Under the pieces are notes generated by a model. The model had not been told where the DNA came from, ran no database searches, and saw only the letters and a program-made list of their open reading frames with translations. Below, piece after piece: positions 28,455 through 36,398 of a stretch of DNA of 64,000 bases (position 1 is its first letter; the number at the start of each line of letters is the position of its first letter). The translations under genes and the position numbers were made by a program. The DNA is from Acidobacteriota bacterium (GTDB taxonomy: Bacteria; Acidobacteriota; Vicinamibacteria; Vicinamibacterales; SCN-69-37). The stretch covers positions 49,225 to 113,224 of the forward strand of contig CANIII010000014.1 of assembly GCA_947467605.1 (NCBI GenBank), written 5' to 3'.

Positions 28455-30589
28455 CGCATTCCGAGCGTGAGGCCGAATCGAACTGCGCGGCCTTGCGCGA
28501 GTGCGACCAGCGGCGTCTTACCAGTCTCAAGACGCGCGTCGCCGACATTTTCAACCGAAAGTTGCCATCCGATCAGGCGCCATCGCGCGGCCAACCGCAG
28601 ATCCACTTGCGTGGCGCCTGCGAGTTGAAACGCGTTGCGGTCATCGTCAAACTGCGTCGACACGTTGTGGATCACGATCGACGCCACGTGCTGCCTCGGC
28701 AGCAGCACATCGCCGGTGACGGCGATCGAGGTCTTCGGTACCTGCGGCAGCCAGTTCCCTTCGAGCGCGGCTTCCTGGGAATTGCGAAAGTGCGCGTCGA
28801 GGAAGGTCATCGACGCTCGCAGCCTGACGATGGACGCGCTGACTTCACCGTCGATCTCAACACCGGCCGAGTGCGCGTCGCCGGCGTTGCGCCGCTGACG
28901 GACGATGGTGCTGCCGACTTGCGACAAGGTGACGTTCGCGATGGCGTCATGCACCACGGATCGAAACACGGTCACGGTGAGCTTCTGGCGGTGCGACGTC
29001 AGGTCCATGCCGCCTTCCAGTGACCGCGCGCGTTCGGGCAAGAGGTTCGCATTCGCTTGCGTCGTCGTGCTGCCGGCCGCGAAATCGCGCGCCAGTTCAT
29101 TGAGCGTCGGCCAGCGGTGGCTTGTGGCCGCGGCGCCACGCACAGAGATGGTGTCGTTGAGCCGCCACGCCGCAGTGCCGCGCACGACAGTCGCCTCTTT
29201 CGACGTGCTGTCGGCGAGCGGCGCGTAACGCCACTCATGGCGCACGCCAGCGGTCAGAGTCAGCGCCGCAACGGGCGCGATCGCGGCCTGAGCCGACAGG
29301 GACTGGTTGTCGTCTCGCAAATCACGGGTCGTGGTCGTGGACGCGACAGTCGTCGTGGCCGGAATGATGGTCGAGAACGCGGACGCCGTGCGCGACAGAC
29401 TTGCGCGCGCCATGATCTGTCCGCGCGGAATCGCGCGCGACACTTCCGCCACCGCACGCGTCATGTCGGTGTCGATCTGCTGCGTTGACGTCAGCCGCTC
29501 CGTTGCGCGCGAGGCGACGACCGCCGTGAACGTCTGCTCGTACCAGTTGGATCCACGCGAGACGCGCACGGCCATTGTGGTGCCACCAGCGACGCCTTCA
29601 AATGACGCCGTGCCCGTACCTCCGTGGCTGCGATTGCGCTGCAGCACCGTGCCGTTGCCGCGATTGTCGCGCCCGCCCCAGCCGCTGAACGTGAAGCGAC
29701 CTGCCGATGTATTCACCGCACCGCGACCGTAGCCGTTGGTCCACGTCGTGTCCATGGCAGCGTCGACGACGCCGCGCGACACCGGTTCGAGCGGCACAAA
29801 GCCATTCGAGTCAAACCAGTTGGCGGCACCAAACAGCGCGACGCGGCCTGCGGGTCCACCGCCACTGACACCGAGGGTTCGCGTATTGAGCGATGCCGTC
29901 TCGCCCGTCACCTGCGCGCTGGCACGTGCGCCGCCAAAGGGGACGAGACGCACCACACCACCGAGCGCGTCGCTGCCAAAGACATCGCCCGCGGGTCCGC
30001 GTTGAATCGACACCTGATCAATTGCGCCGGCCGGCAATCGCTCCCACGTGACCCAGCCCCCAAAACCTTCATTGAGCGGCACGCCGTCGAGCATGATCAG
30101 CGCACGGCTCGATCCAGACGCCGACAGCCCGCGCATCGTCACGCCGTGCGTCGTCGGATTCGAAGCCCGCGACGACGATCGGCGGAACAGCGAGAAGCCG
30201 GACACGACACGGAGCGATTCGTCGGGGGTCATGGCGGGCACGCGATCGAGATCGTCGCGCGACAGGGTCGTGGTGCCGGTGGCGGCATCGCGCCAGGCCG
30301 GCGCGGCTCCGCCTGTCACGACGACAGACTCAGTGACGGCCTGAGGGACGAGCGTGATGACGATCGGCGAGCCTGCGACGTGCACTCGCGCGGTGCGAAA
30401 GCCGGGTGCGGCGACGTCGATGTCGATCGGCAGTGTGAGGTTGTCGATGTTGAACTTGCCCGACGCGTCGGCTGTGGTGGAGGCTGCCGCGCGATCGACC
30501 ACCGTGACGGTGGCCATCCCAATGGGTTTGCCGTCAGACGACTGGACGGTACCGGAGAGCAACGCAGCGAGGGCAAGGGCGGCGATCAT
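28451..30589 (-). CDS. TonB-dependent outer-membrane receptor
   Basis: 712 residues. A hydrophobic N-terminal signal is followed by a carboxypeptidase-regulatory-like N-terminal domain (about 10-85: SGTVQSSDGKPIGMATVTV). Next come a TonB-box-like ESVVVTGG and the plug domain (about 95-215: TPDESLRVVSGFSLFRR, GVTMRGLSASGSSRALIMLDGVPLNEGFGGWVTW, VSIQRGPAGDVFGSDALGGVVRL). The rest is a C-terminal beta-barrel with many alternating strands. It takes up a siderophore, vitamin or glycan-type ligand that cannot be identified here. The barrel is on the short side for the family. The TonB homologue at 17003-18163 could energise it. Confidence 0.9.
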   Translation of the reverse strand: MIAALALAALLSGTVQSSDGKPIGMATVTVVDRAAASTTADASGKFNIDNLTLPIDIDVAAPGFRTARVHVAGSPIVITLVPQAVTESVVVTGGAAPAWRDAATGTTTLSRDDLDRVPAMTPDESLRVVSGFSLFRRSSSRASNPTTHGVTMRGLSASGSSRALIMLDGVPLNEGFGGWVTWERLPAGAIDQVSIQRGPAGDVFGSDALGGVVRLVPFGGARASAQVTGETASLNTRTLGVSGGGPAGRVALFGAANWFDSNGFVPLEPVSRGVVDAAMDTTWTNGYGRGAVNTSAGRFTFSGWGGRDNRGNGTVLQRNRSHGGTGTASFEGVAGGTTMAVRVSRGSNWYEQTFTAVVASRATERLTSTQQIDTDMTRAVAEVSRAIPRGQIMARASLSRTASAFSTIIPATTTVASTTTTRDLRDDNQSLSAQAAIAPVAALTLTAGVRHEWRYAPLADSTSKEATVVRGTAAWRLNDTISVRGAAATSHRWPTLNELARDFAAGSTTTQANANLLPERARSLEGGMDLTSHRQKLTVTVFRSVVHDAIANVTLSQVGSTIVRQRRNAGDAHSAGVEIDGEVSASIVRLRASMTFLDAHFRNSQEAALEGNWLPQVPKTSIAVTGDVLLPRQHVASIVIHNVSTQFDDDRNAFQLAGATQVDLRLAARWRLIGWQLSVENVGDARLETGKTPLVALAQGRAVRFGLTLGMR

Positions 30590-30632
30590 CGTGCATCAGC
30601 CTACCGCCACTGCCCTCGCGCTGCATCAGGTT

Positions 30633-31721
30633 TTAACCGTGTCTTTTCTCGAACTCGCGCATGAACTCCACCAGAGCACTGACGCCGGCTTCGGGGAACG
30701 CGTTGTAGATGGAGGCACGGATGCCGCCGACCGCACGATGGCCCTTCAGGCCATCAAACCCGGCCGCGGTCGCTTCCTTGGCAAACGCCTTCTCGAGGTC
30801 TTCGGTGCCGAGGCGGAAGGTCACGTTCATGCGCGACCGGCAATCCTTTTGGGCGTGGGGCTTCCAGAAGCCGCTGCGATCGAGCTCGGCATACAAGGTC
30901 GCCGCCTTGCGCTCGTTGATCACTTCGATCGCCGACAGGCCGCCTGCGCCCTTGAGCCACTTGAGCACGAGCCCGAGGATGTAGATGCCAAACGCCGGCG
31001 GCGTGTTGTACATCGAGCCGTTCTCCGACTGAATCTTGTAGTTCAGCATCGACGGCAGCGCGTCGGTCGAGCGTGCGAGCAAGTCTTCGCGGATGATCAC
31101 GACGGTGACGCCGGACGGGCCGAGGTTCTTCTGCGCACCGGCGTAGATGACGCCGTACTTGGTCACGTCGATCGGGCGCGAGAACACGTCGGACGACATG
31201 TCGCACACGAGCGGCGCATCGCCGACGTCAGGCACATAGAAAAACTGATTGCCGTGGATCGTCTCGTTCGACGTCATGTGCACATACGCGGCGCCTGGCG
31301 TGAGCTGCAGCTCGTCCTGACGCGGCACGCGCGCGAACGTGGTCGACTCGGTCGTACCGGCGACCTTGACGGCACCGAACTTCTTCGCTTCCTTGTACGC
31401 CTTCTTGCCCCAATCACCCGTCAGGATGTAGTCGGCCGTGCCGCCGGGCGCCAGCAGGTTCATCGGCACCGCCGCGAACTGCGTGCTGGCACCGCCCTGC
31501 AGGAACAACACTTTGTAGGTGGCCGGAATGCCGGCGAGTTCGCGCATGTCGGCTTCGGCGCGCGCGAGGATGTCTTCGAATGTCTTCGACCGGTGGCTGA
31601 TTTCCATCACCGACATGCCGACACCGGGGAGCGCCAGCAAGTCACGCTGCGCCTCTTCGAGCACGGGCAACGGCAGCACTGCGGGACCCGCAGAAAAATT
31701 GAACAGACGATTTTCGGACAT
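30633..31721 (-). CDS. serC: Phosphoserine aminotransferase
   Basis: 362 residues from MSENRLFNFSAGPAVLPLPVLEEAQRDLL, the start supported by an AGGAGA ribosome site 3 nt upstream (31725-31730) that overlaps the end of serA. The PLP lysine lies in AGAQKNLGPSGVTVVIIRED, and the conserved FLQGGAS and MYNTPPAFGIY motifs are present. It converts 3-phosphohydroxypyruvate and glutamate to phosphoserine and 2-oxoglutarate, directly after SerA. It is the last gene of the four-gene operon. Confidence 0.95.
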   Translation of the reverse strand: MSENRLFNFSAGPAVLPLPVLEEAQRDLLALPGVGMSVMEISHRSKTFEDILARAEADMRELAGIPATYKVLFLQGGASTQFAAVPMNLLAPGGTADYILTGDWGKKAYKEAKKFGAVKVAGTTESTTFARVPRQDELQLTPGAAYVHMTSNETIHGNQFFYVPDVGDAPLVCDMSSDVFSRPIDVTKYGVIYAGAQKNLGPSGVTVVIIREDLLARSTDALPSMLNYKIQSENGSMYNTPPAFGIYILGLVLKWLKGAGGLSAIEVINERKAATLYAELDRSGFWKPHAQKDCRSRMNVTFRLGTEDLEKAFAKEATAAGFDGLKGHRAVGGIRASIYNAFPEAGVSALVEFMREFEKRHG

Positions 31722-31728
31722 GACTCTC

Positions 31729-32718
31729 CTAATTAACGGCGTTTGGTGCAACGCCAGTGTCTTTGAATGATTTCACGATGCGCACGGTCTCCGACGCGAT
31801 GGCTTCCTGCGCCTGATCGGTTGAGGCACCAATGTGATGGGTGCCATACACGCCGGGCTCTTTCACGATCGGATCCGTGAACGGCCCGGTGGCGCCTGAC
31901 GGCTCGTCGCCGAACACATCGAGCCCCGCGCGGATCTTCTTCGTGCGAATCGCGTCGGTCAGCGCCGCGCTGTCAACGATTTCACCGCGGGCGCAATTAA
32001 TGAGGGTGCTGCCCGGCTTCATGCGCGACAGGAACTCCGCATTCACGAGACCGCGCGTGGCCGTCACGAGCGCGAGATGGATGCTCAGCACGTCACACGC
32101 GGCGGCGACATCGCCGGGGGTCGGCACGATGCGAATCGGCGACGACAGGTCAAGGCCGAGCGCCTGCGCTTCTGCGGCAGTCATGTCACGATCCTGACCG
32201 TCAAACGGCTTGTCCCAGATCACGACAGGCATGCCGAAGGCGCGTGCGCGCGGAATCATGAGGCTGCCGATGTTGCCGACGCCGAGCAGGCCGAGCGTCT
32301 GGCCGAAGATGCCGCGCGCTTTCGAGTACTCCTTCTTGTTCCAGGTACCGGCGCGCAGATCGGCGACGCCATCCGGGATCCGACGATCGATCGCGAGCAT
32401 GAGACCGAACGCCAACTCCGCCACCGCAATGGAGTTCTTGCCCGGGCAATTCGCCACGATAATCTGTTTCGCTGTCGCTGCTTTTACGTCGATCGTGTTG
32501 TAGCCGGCACCGGCGCGCACGATCAATTTCAGTGACGGCCCCATCATGGCTTCCGTGACTTTCGTTGAACGCACGATCACGACCTGCGGCTCTTTCGCGG
32601 CAATCGCATCGGCGAGCGCCTGATCCTGTAGATCCGGCTCACTCATCACGTCACAACCGAGCGCCTTCAGGCCTTCGATGCCGCTCTTCTCAAACTTGTC
32701 TGCAATCAACACTTTCAT
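31729..32718 (-). CDS. serA: D-3-phosphoglycerate dehydrogenase (short form)
   Basis: 329 residues from MKVLIADKFEKSG, whose ATG overlaps the preceding stop (ATGA). Rossmann motif LGLLGVGNIGSLMIPRARAFGM, catalytic Arg in INCARGEIVD, Glu in DVFGDEPSG and His in THHIGAST are present. It lacks the C-terminal ACT or ASB regulatory domains, so simple serine feedback through an ACT domain is not expected. It oxidises 3-phosphoglycerate to 3-phosphohydroxypyruvate with NAD, and SerC follows with a 7-nt gap. Confidence 0.93.
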   Translation of the reverse strand: MKVLIADKFEKSGIEGLKALGCDVMSEPDLQDQALADAIAAKEPQVVIVRSTKVTEAMMGPSLKLIVRAGAGYNTIDVKAATAKQIIVANCPGKNSIAVAELAFGLMLAIDRRIPDGVADLRAGTWNKKEYSKARGIFGQTLGLLGVGNIGSLMIPRARAFGMPVVIWDKPFDGQDRDMTAAEAQALGLDLSSPIRIVPTPGDVAAACDVLSIHLALVTATRGLVNAEFLSRMKPGSTLINCARGEIVDSAALTDAIRTKKIRAGLDVFGDEPSGATGPFTDPIVKEPGVYGTHHIGASTDQAQEAIASETVRIVKSFKDTGVAPNAVN

Positions 32719-33920
32719 ATCAGGTGTACCAGGATCCCATCTCGAAGCTTCGGTTCGAACCATGTGGACTTCGGCGGCATGATGCCGCCAGCATCCGAAA
32801 TCGCCATCAAATCGTCAATCGTCGTGGGCACCAGCGAGAACGCGACCGCGGCCTTGCCGGAGTTCACGAGCATTTCCAGTTCCGCTGTGCCGCGCATGCC
32901 GCCCACAAAATCAATGCGCTTGTCGGTGCGCGGGTCGCCAACGTTGAGCACTGGCGCCAGGATTTCCGACTGCAACACCGCCACATCCAGCGACGCATCG
33001 CGCGGCGTGCCCGGCACCGGCACCGGCAGTGTCACCTGGTGCCACGCGCCACCGACGTACATCGACACGAGACCTGCGCGCGACGGCACCGGTGCCCCGG
33101 GCGCGATAGCGACGCGCGCCTTCAGCGCCGCCAGAAACTGCTCGGGCGTGTGCCCCGCCAGATCCTTCACGACGCGGTTGTACGCGAGAATCTGCATCTG
33201 CGAATCTGGAAACGCCACTGCGATGAACCGCGATGATTCGCCATCGCCATTCAGCGCCGCATTCGCACGCGACGCGCTCGCCGCACGATGATGACCGTCG
33301 GCAATGTAGAGCGCCGGCAGTACCGCAAACGCGCGCACCAGTGCCTCGACATCTGATCCTGTCACGCGCCAGAGCTCATGCGTAATCGCGTCATCGGCGA
33401 TAAATGAATATATGGGCGGCGCGGCGAGAACCCCGGCGGCGATGGCATCAACCGCAACGCTGGTGCGATAGGTCAGAAACACGACGCCGGTCTGCGCGCG
33501 CAGCTCGGTGACGTGACGCGTGCGGTCATCTTCCTTGTCGGGGCGCGTCTTTTCGTGCTTCTGGACCAGGCCGCGATCGTATTCATCGACCGAGAAACAG
33601 CCCGCCAGCCCCACCTGCACATGCGCGCCCATCGTCAAGCGATAGAAATACAGCGAGGGCGCATCTTCGACGACCATCGGCGCGGTGCGCGTGAGGTCGG
33701 CAAGATTCTGCACGGCCTTGGCGTACACGGCGTCGGAGTACGGATTCGTGTCGGCGGGCAGATCGACTTCTGATCGCGTGACGCGCAGAAAGCTCAGCGG
33801 TTCTTTCGCAGCCAGCGCGCGAGCTTCTTCGGTATTGACGACGTCGTAGGGGACGGAGGCGACGCGCGGAGCAACAGCAGGCGCGGGGCGCAGCGCCCGA
33901 AACGGGAACAACTGTGACAT
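32715..33920 (-). CDS. DUF1015 family protein
   Basis: 401 residues beginning MSQLFPFRALRPAPAVAPRVASVPYDVVNTEEAR, the family's typical opening. It also has NPYSDAVYAKA, LYFYRLTMG, HEKTRPDKEDDR, YIADGHHRAASA and the closing DLMAISDAGGIMPPKSTWFEPKLRDGILVHLI. Function is not established. The gene is frequently found with serA and serC, and here it overlaps serA by 4 nt, which supports a role linked to serine or phosphoserine metabolism. It is cytoplasmic, with no signal peptide. Confidence 0.9.
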   Translation of the reverse strand: MSQLFPFRALRPAPAVAPRVASVPYDVVNTEEARALAAKEPLSFLRVTRSEVDLPADTNPYSDAVYAKAVQNLADLTRTAPMVVEDAPSLYFYRLTMGAHVQVGLAGCFSVDEYDRGLVQKHEKTRPDKEDDRTRHVTELRAQTGVVFLTYRTSVAVDAIAAGVLAAPPIYSFIADDAITHELWRVTGSDVEALVRAFAVLPALYIADGHHRAASASRANAALNGDGESSRFIAVAFPDSQMQILAYNRVVKDLAGHTPEQFLAALKARVAIAPGAPVPSRAGLVSMYVGGAWHQVTLPVPVPGTPRDASLDVAVLQSEILAPVLNVGDPRTDKRIDFVGGMRGTAELEMLVNSGKAAVAFSLVPTTIDDLMAISDAGGIMPPKSTWFEPKLRDGILVHLI

Positions 33921-33925
33921 GTGGA

Positions 33926-35185
33926 TTAGTGCTCGGCGGAGCGAGTGAGATTGGCGGACAGCCGTCGGCTGAGTTCAGCGAGGACGCGCGTGCGCGAGAT
34001 CTGGAAGTTCGCGAGCATTGACGCGGGAATCGGTTCGCCCGGCGGCATGCGCTGGCGCGCGGACACCGGGTTGATGAACACGCCATTGCGCCGCACGCGA
34101 TAGTCGAGGTGCGGCCCAGTGGCCGCGCCCGTCATGCCGACGTAGCCAATGACCTCGCCCTGCTCCACGTGCTGCCCGGGTCGCAGCCCGGCGGCGAATG
34201 ACGAGAGGTGCAGGTAGAACGTGTCGTAGCCCGTGCTGTGATGCAGCACGACCTGGTTGCCGCCGTCGCCGGCCCACCCATTCGACACGACCGTGCCGGC
34301 CGAGACGGCGATAACCTTCGCGCCCATCGGTGCCGCGTAGTCAACGCCGAGGTGCGCGCGGCTGAATCCGTAAATGGGATGCTTCCGATTCATTGAGAAA
34401 CCCGACGTGATGCGCGGGTTGAAGCCCAACGGCGACTTCAGGATTTCTCGTTTCAGCGATCGGCCTTTGTCGTCGTACCACGCAAAGCGCCCGTCGGGAC
34501 CCTGCGCGCGAATCGCCGTAATCTCGCGACCGCCATGGTGCAGGATCGCGCCGGACACATCGCCATAGCCGACAAATTGCCCATCGCGGGTGACCCGCTC
34601 GTACAAGACTTCGAAGCGATCGCCTGGCTGGAGTTCGGAGTTGAAGTCGACTTCTCCTCCGAAGATGTCGGAGAGCGTCAGCGCCAATTCGAGATTTTCG
34701 CCCGCTGCGTCGAACGCCGCGCTGAGCGAGTTATGCGCTTTGGTGATTTCCGCCGACGCCGCCACGACGTTCACTTCACGGGGATACGTCACCACGTCGA
34801 CCGCAAACTGGGCCTCCGCATCACCGGAGGACGCACGGCGCACGACGCGCAAGAATTTCGACGCATCAATCTCATACCGGAATTCACGGAAGAGACCATC
34901 GAGCGTACGCGTCAACTGATAGGGCTGATCGGCGCGCAGCAACCGGGGATTGAACACGCCCTTGACCGCATCCACAATCGCGGTGGCTGTGGCGACATCA
35001 ATCGAGTTGCGCATCAGCAATGTCTGAAAGGTTGCGGCTTGCGGCACAACAGCCGCGATCGTGTCGGCCTCGCGTGCGAGCGAGATGTCGCCGCGAGAGG
35101 TCGTCGACCGCGCGTAACCGGTACACGCGGCGGCCCCGGCGAGGCTGCCGGCGACAATCGCGGTGAGTACACCAGTTCGCGTCAT
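33926..35185 (-). CDS. M23 family metallopeptidase (LytM-type), probable lipoprotein
   Basis: 419 residues from MTRTGVLTAIVAGSLAGAAAC, which has a lipobox-like end. A central domain of the OapA/opacity-associated type (GDRFEVLYERVTRDGQFVGYGDVSGAILHHGG) precedes the C-terminal M23 fold. That fold has ITSGFSMNRKHPIYGFSRAHLGVDYAAPMG (first His and Asp zinc ligands), YDTFYLHLSSF and GPHLDYRVRRNGVFINP. The last motif is usually HxH and here reads H-L-D, so one ligand is substituted. It cleaves, or helps to regulate cleavage of, peptidoglycan cross-links. It is the first gene of the serA operon, 5 nt before DUF1015. Confidence 0.88.
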   Translation of the reverse strand: MTRTGVLTAIVAGSLAGAAACTGYARSTTSRGDISLAREADTIAAVVPQAATFQTLLMRNSIDVATATAIVDAVKGVFNPRLLRADQPYQLTRTLDGLFREFRYEIDASKFLRVVRRASSGDAEAQFAVDVVTYPREVNVVAASAEITKAHNSLSAAFDAAGENLELALTLSDIFGGEVDFNSELQPGDRFEVLYERVTRDGQFVGYGDVSGAILHHGGREITAIRAQGPDGRFAWYDDKGRSLKREILKSPLGFNPRITSGFSMNRKHPIYGFSRAHLGVDYAAPMGAKVIAVSAGTVVSNGWAGDGGNQVVLHHSTGYDTFYLHLSSFAAGLRPGQHVEQGEVIGYVGMTGAATGPHLDYRVRRNGVFINPVSARQRMPPGEPIPASMLANFQISRTRVLAELSRRLSANLTRSAEH

Positions 35186-35216
35186 CACGTCGAAGCAAGG
35201 CAGTTTAGCATTGGGC

Positions 35217-35687
35217 ATGGACGTCCGGATGATCCAAACGCCCGTGGGCCTGCTGAAACTGACCGCTAGTGAGACAGCACTCACAGGGATCTGGCTCAAT
35301 GCGAAGGGCGCGCCCGACCGGGGCCGCGCGACCGGCGTACTCGCCGAGGTCCAGCAGCAGTTGATGGCCTATTTCGCTGGGAAACTCGAGACCTTCGATC
35401 TCCCCATCGTGCTCACCGGCACCGAGTTTCAGTGCGAGGTGTGGACGATGCTGCGATACATCCCATTTGGCGTGACCTGTTCATACGCTGAACTTGCGGA
35501 GCGCATCGGCAGACCTGCCGCCGTGCGCGCCGTCGGCGCCGCCAACGGACAAAACCCCATCCCGATTGTCATCCCCTGCCATCGCGTCATCGGCCAGAAC
35601 GGGGCGCTGACGGGTTTTGGCGGTGGTCTGCCCATGAAAAAATGGCTGCTCGCTCATGAGAGCCAGCAGCCATCGTTGGAACTCTGA
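35217..35687 (+). CDS. ogt: Methylated-DNA--protein-cysteine methyltransferase
   Basis: 156 residues from MDVRMIQTPVGLLKL. Active-site PCHRVIGQNGALTGFGGG with the acceptor Cys121, helix-turn-helix YAELAERIGRPAAVRAVGAANGQNPIPIVIPC, and the usual FQCEVW segment. It removes alkyl groups from O6-alkylguanine and O4-alkylthymine by suicide transfer. It has only the Ogt/AGT core with no Ada N-terminal regulatory domain. It is divergent from the M23 gene with a 31-nt gap. Confidence 0.95.
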   Translation: MDVRMIQTPVGLLKLTASETALTGIWLNAKGAPDRGRATGVLAEVQQQLMAYFAGKLETFDLPIVLTGTEFQCEVWTMLRYIPFGVTCSYAELAERIGRPAAVRAVGAANGQNPIPIVIPCHRVIGQNGALTGFGGGLPMKKWLLAHESQQPSLEL

Positions 35688-35698
35688 CATTTCAGATC

Positions 35699-36298
35699 TT
35701 AGCGATTCGCACCCGCTCCGCCGCCGCGCGGGGCTGATGACGGCGGCACGAGACCCTGCAGGCGCATGTAGGTCACGATGTTGCCGTAGTGTTCGTTGAT
35801 GTGCTGCGTGTTGTAAAACATCGCGCCGAACTTCGAGCGGCTCGACGTGCCGTTGCGCTCGGCCATGTTCGCCTCGGTCAGGGCATCGAACGCCTTGTCG
35901 CAGCGCGCGAACGACTCGCCGAGTGCCTTCACGATGTCGGCCTTCTTCAGGTCCTTGGCCGCGGGCGTCGGCTTGCCGCCGTTGTCGAACCGGGCGGGCG
36001 CCGCCGTTTCACCGGCCATCAGAAAGCACGCGCCGTTGTTGTCATCCGTCAGATGGCCCATCAGGCCGGCCCACGTGCGCACTTCGGGCGTCGGCGACCA
36101 GCCGTACTTGTCTTCCGGAAACTGGTCCGCAGCTTTTGTGATGTTGGTCTTGATGTTGTTGAAAATTGTGCGCACTTCCATGGTGATGCCGGGCAACGGT
36201 CGCGGCTGCTGAGGCTGGCCCGGGGCCGCCGGCTGCTGAGCTGAGACCGCGCCGACAAATGCCGCGCAACACACGAGAGAGATACCGATCGATTTCAT
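35699..36298 (-). CDS. DinB family protein, secreted
   Basis: 199 residues from MKSIGISLVCCAAFVGAVSAQQ, a signal peptide, preceded by a GGAGG ribosome site. A DinB/YfiT four-helix fold follows: LMGHLTDDNN (first metal His), then KALGESFARCDKAFDALT and QHINEHYGNIVTYMRLQGLVPP (the H-x3-H pair). DinB-like proteins bind a metal through three His and several are thiol-dependent transferases; the role of this exported version is unknown. A Gly/Arg tail ends it. It diverges from the M28 peptidase gene. Confidence 0.85.
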   Translation of the reverse strand: MKSIGISLVCCAAFVGAVSAQQPAAPGQPQQPRPLPGITMEVRTIFNNIKTNITKAADQFPEDKYGWSPTPEVRTWAGLMGHLTDDNNGACFLMAGETAAPARFDNGGKPTPAAKDLKKADIVKALGESFARCDKAFDALTEANMAERNGTSSRSKFGAMFYNTQHINEHYGNIVTYMRLQGLVPPSSAPRGGGAGANR

Positions 36299-36362
36299 TG
36301 CCAATCCTCCAAAGGACAAACGGGTTTGGACCTTAACTTACCATTAGGCCAGCCTCCTCTTA

Positions 36363-36398
36363 TATAGTCTCCGCGAACCATCCTGGAGGACTCCCGCA
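36363..36398 (+). promoter_or_regulatory. Candidate -10 element and ribosome-binding site of the M28 peptidase gene
   Basis: TATAGT at 36363-36368 resembles a sigma-70 -10 hexamer, but no convincing -35 is visible at the right distance. GGAGGA at 36385-36390 is a strong Shine-Dalgarno sequence fixing the ATG at 36399. Confidence 0.45.
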
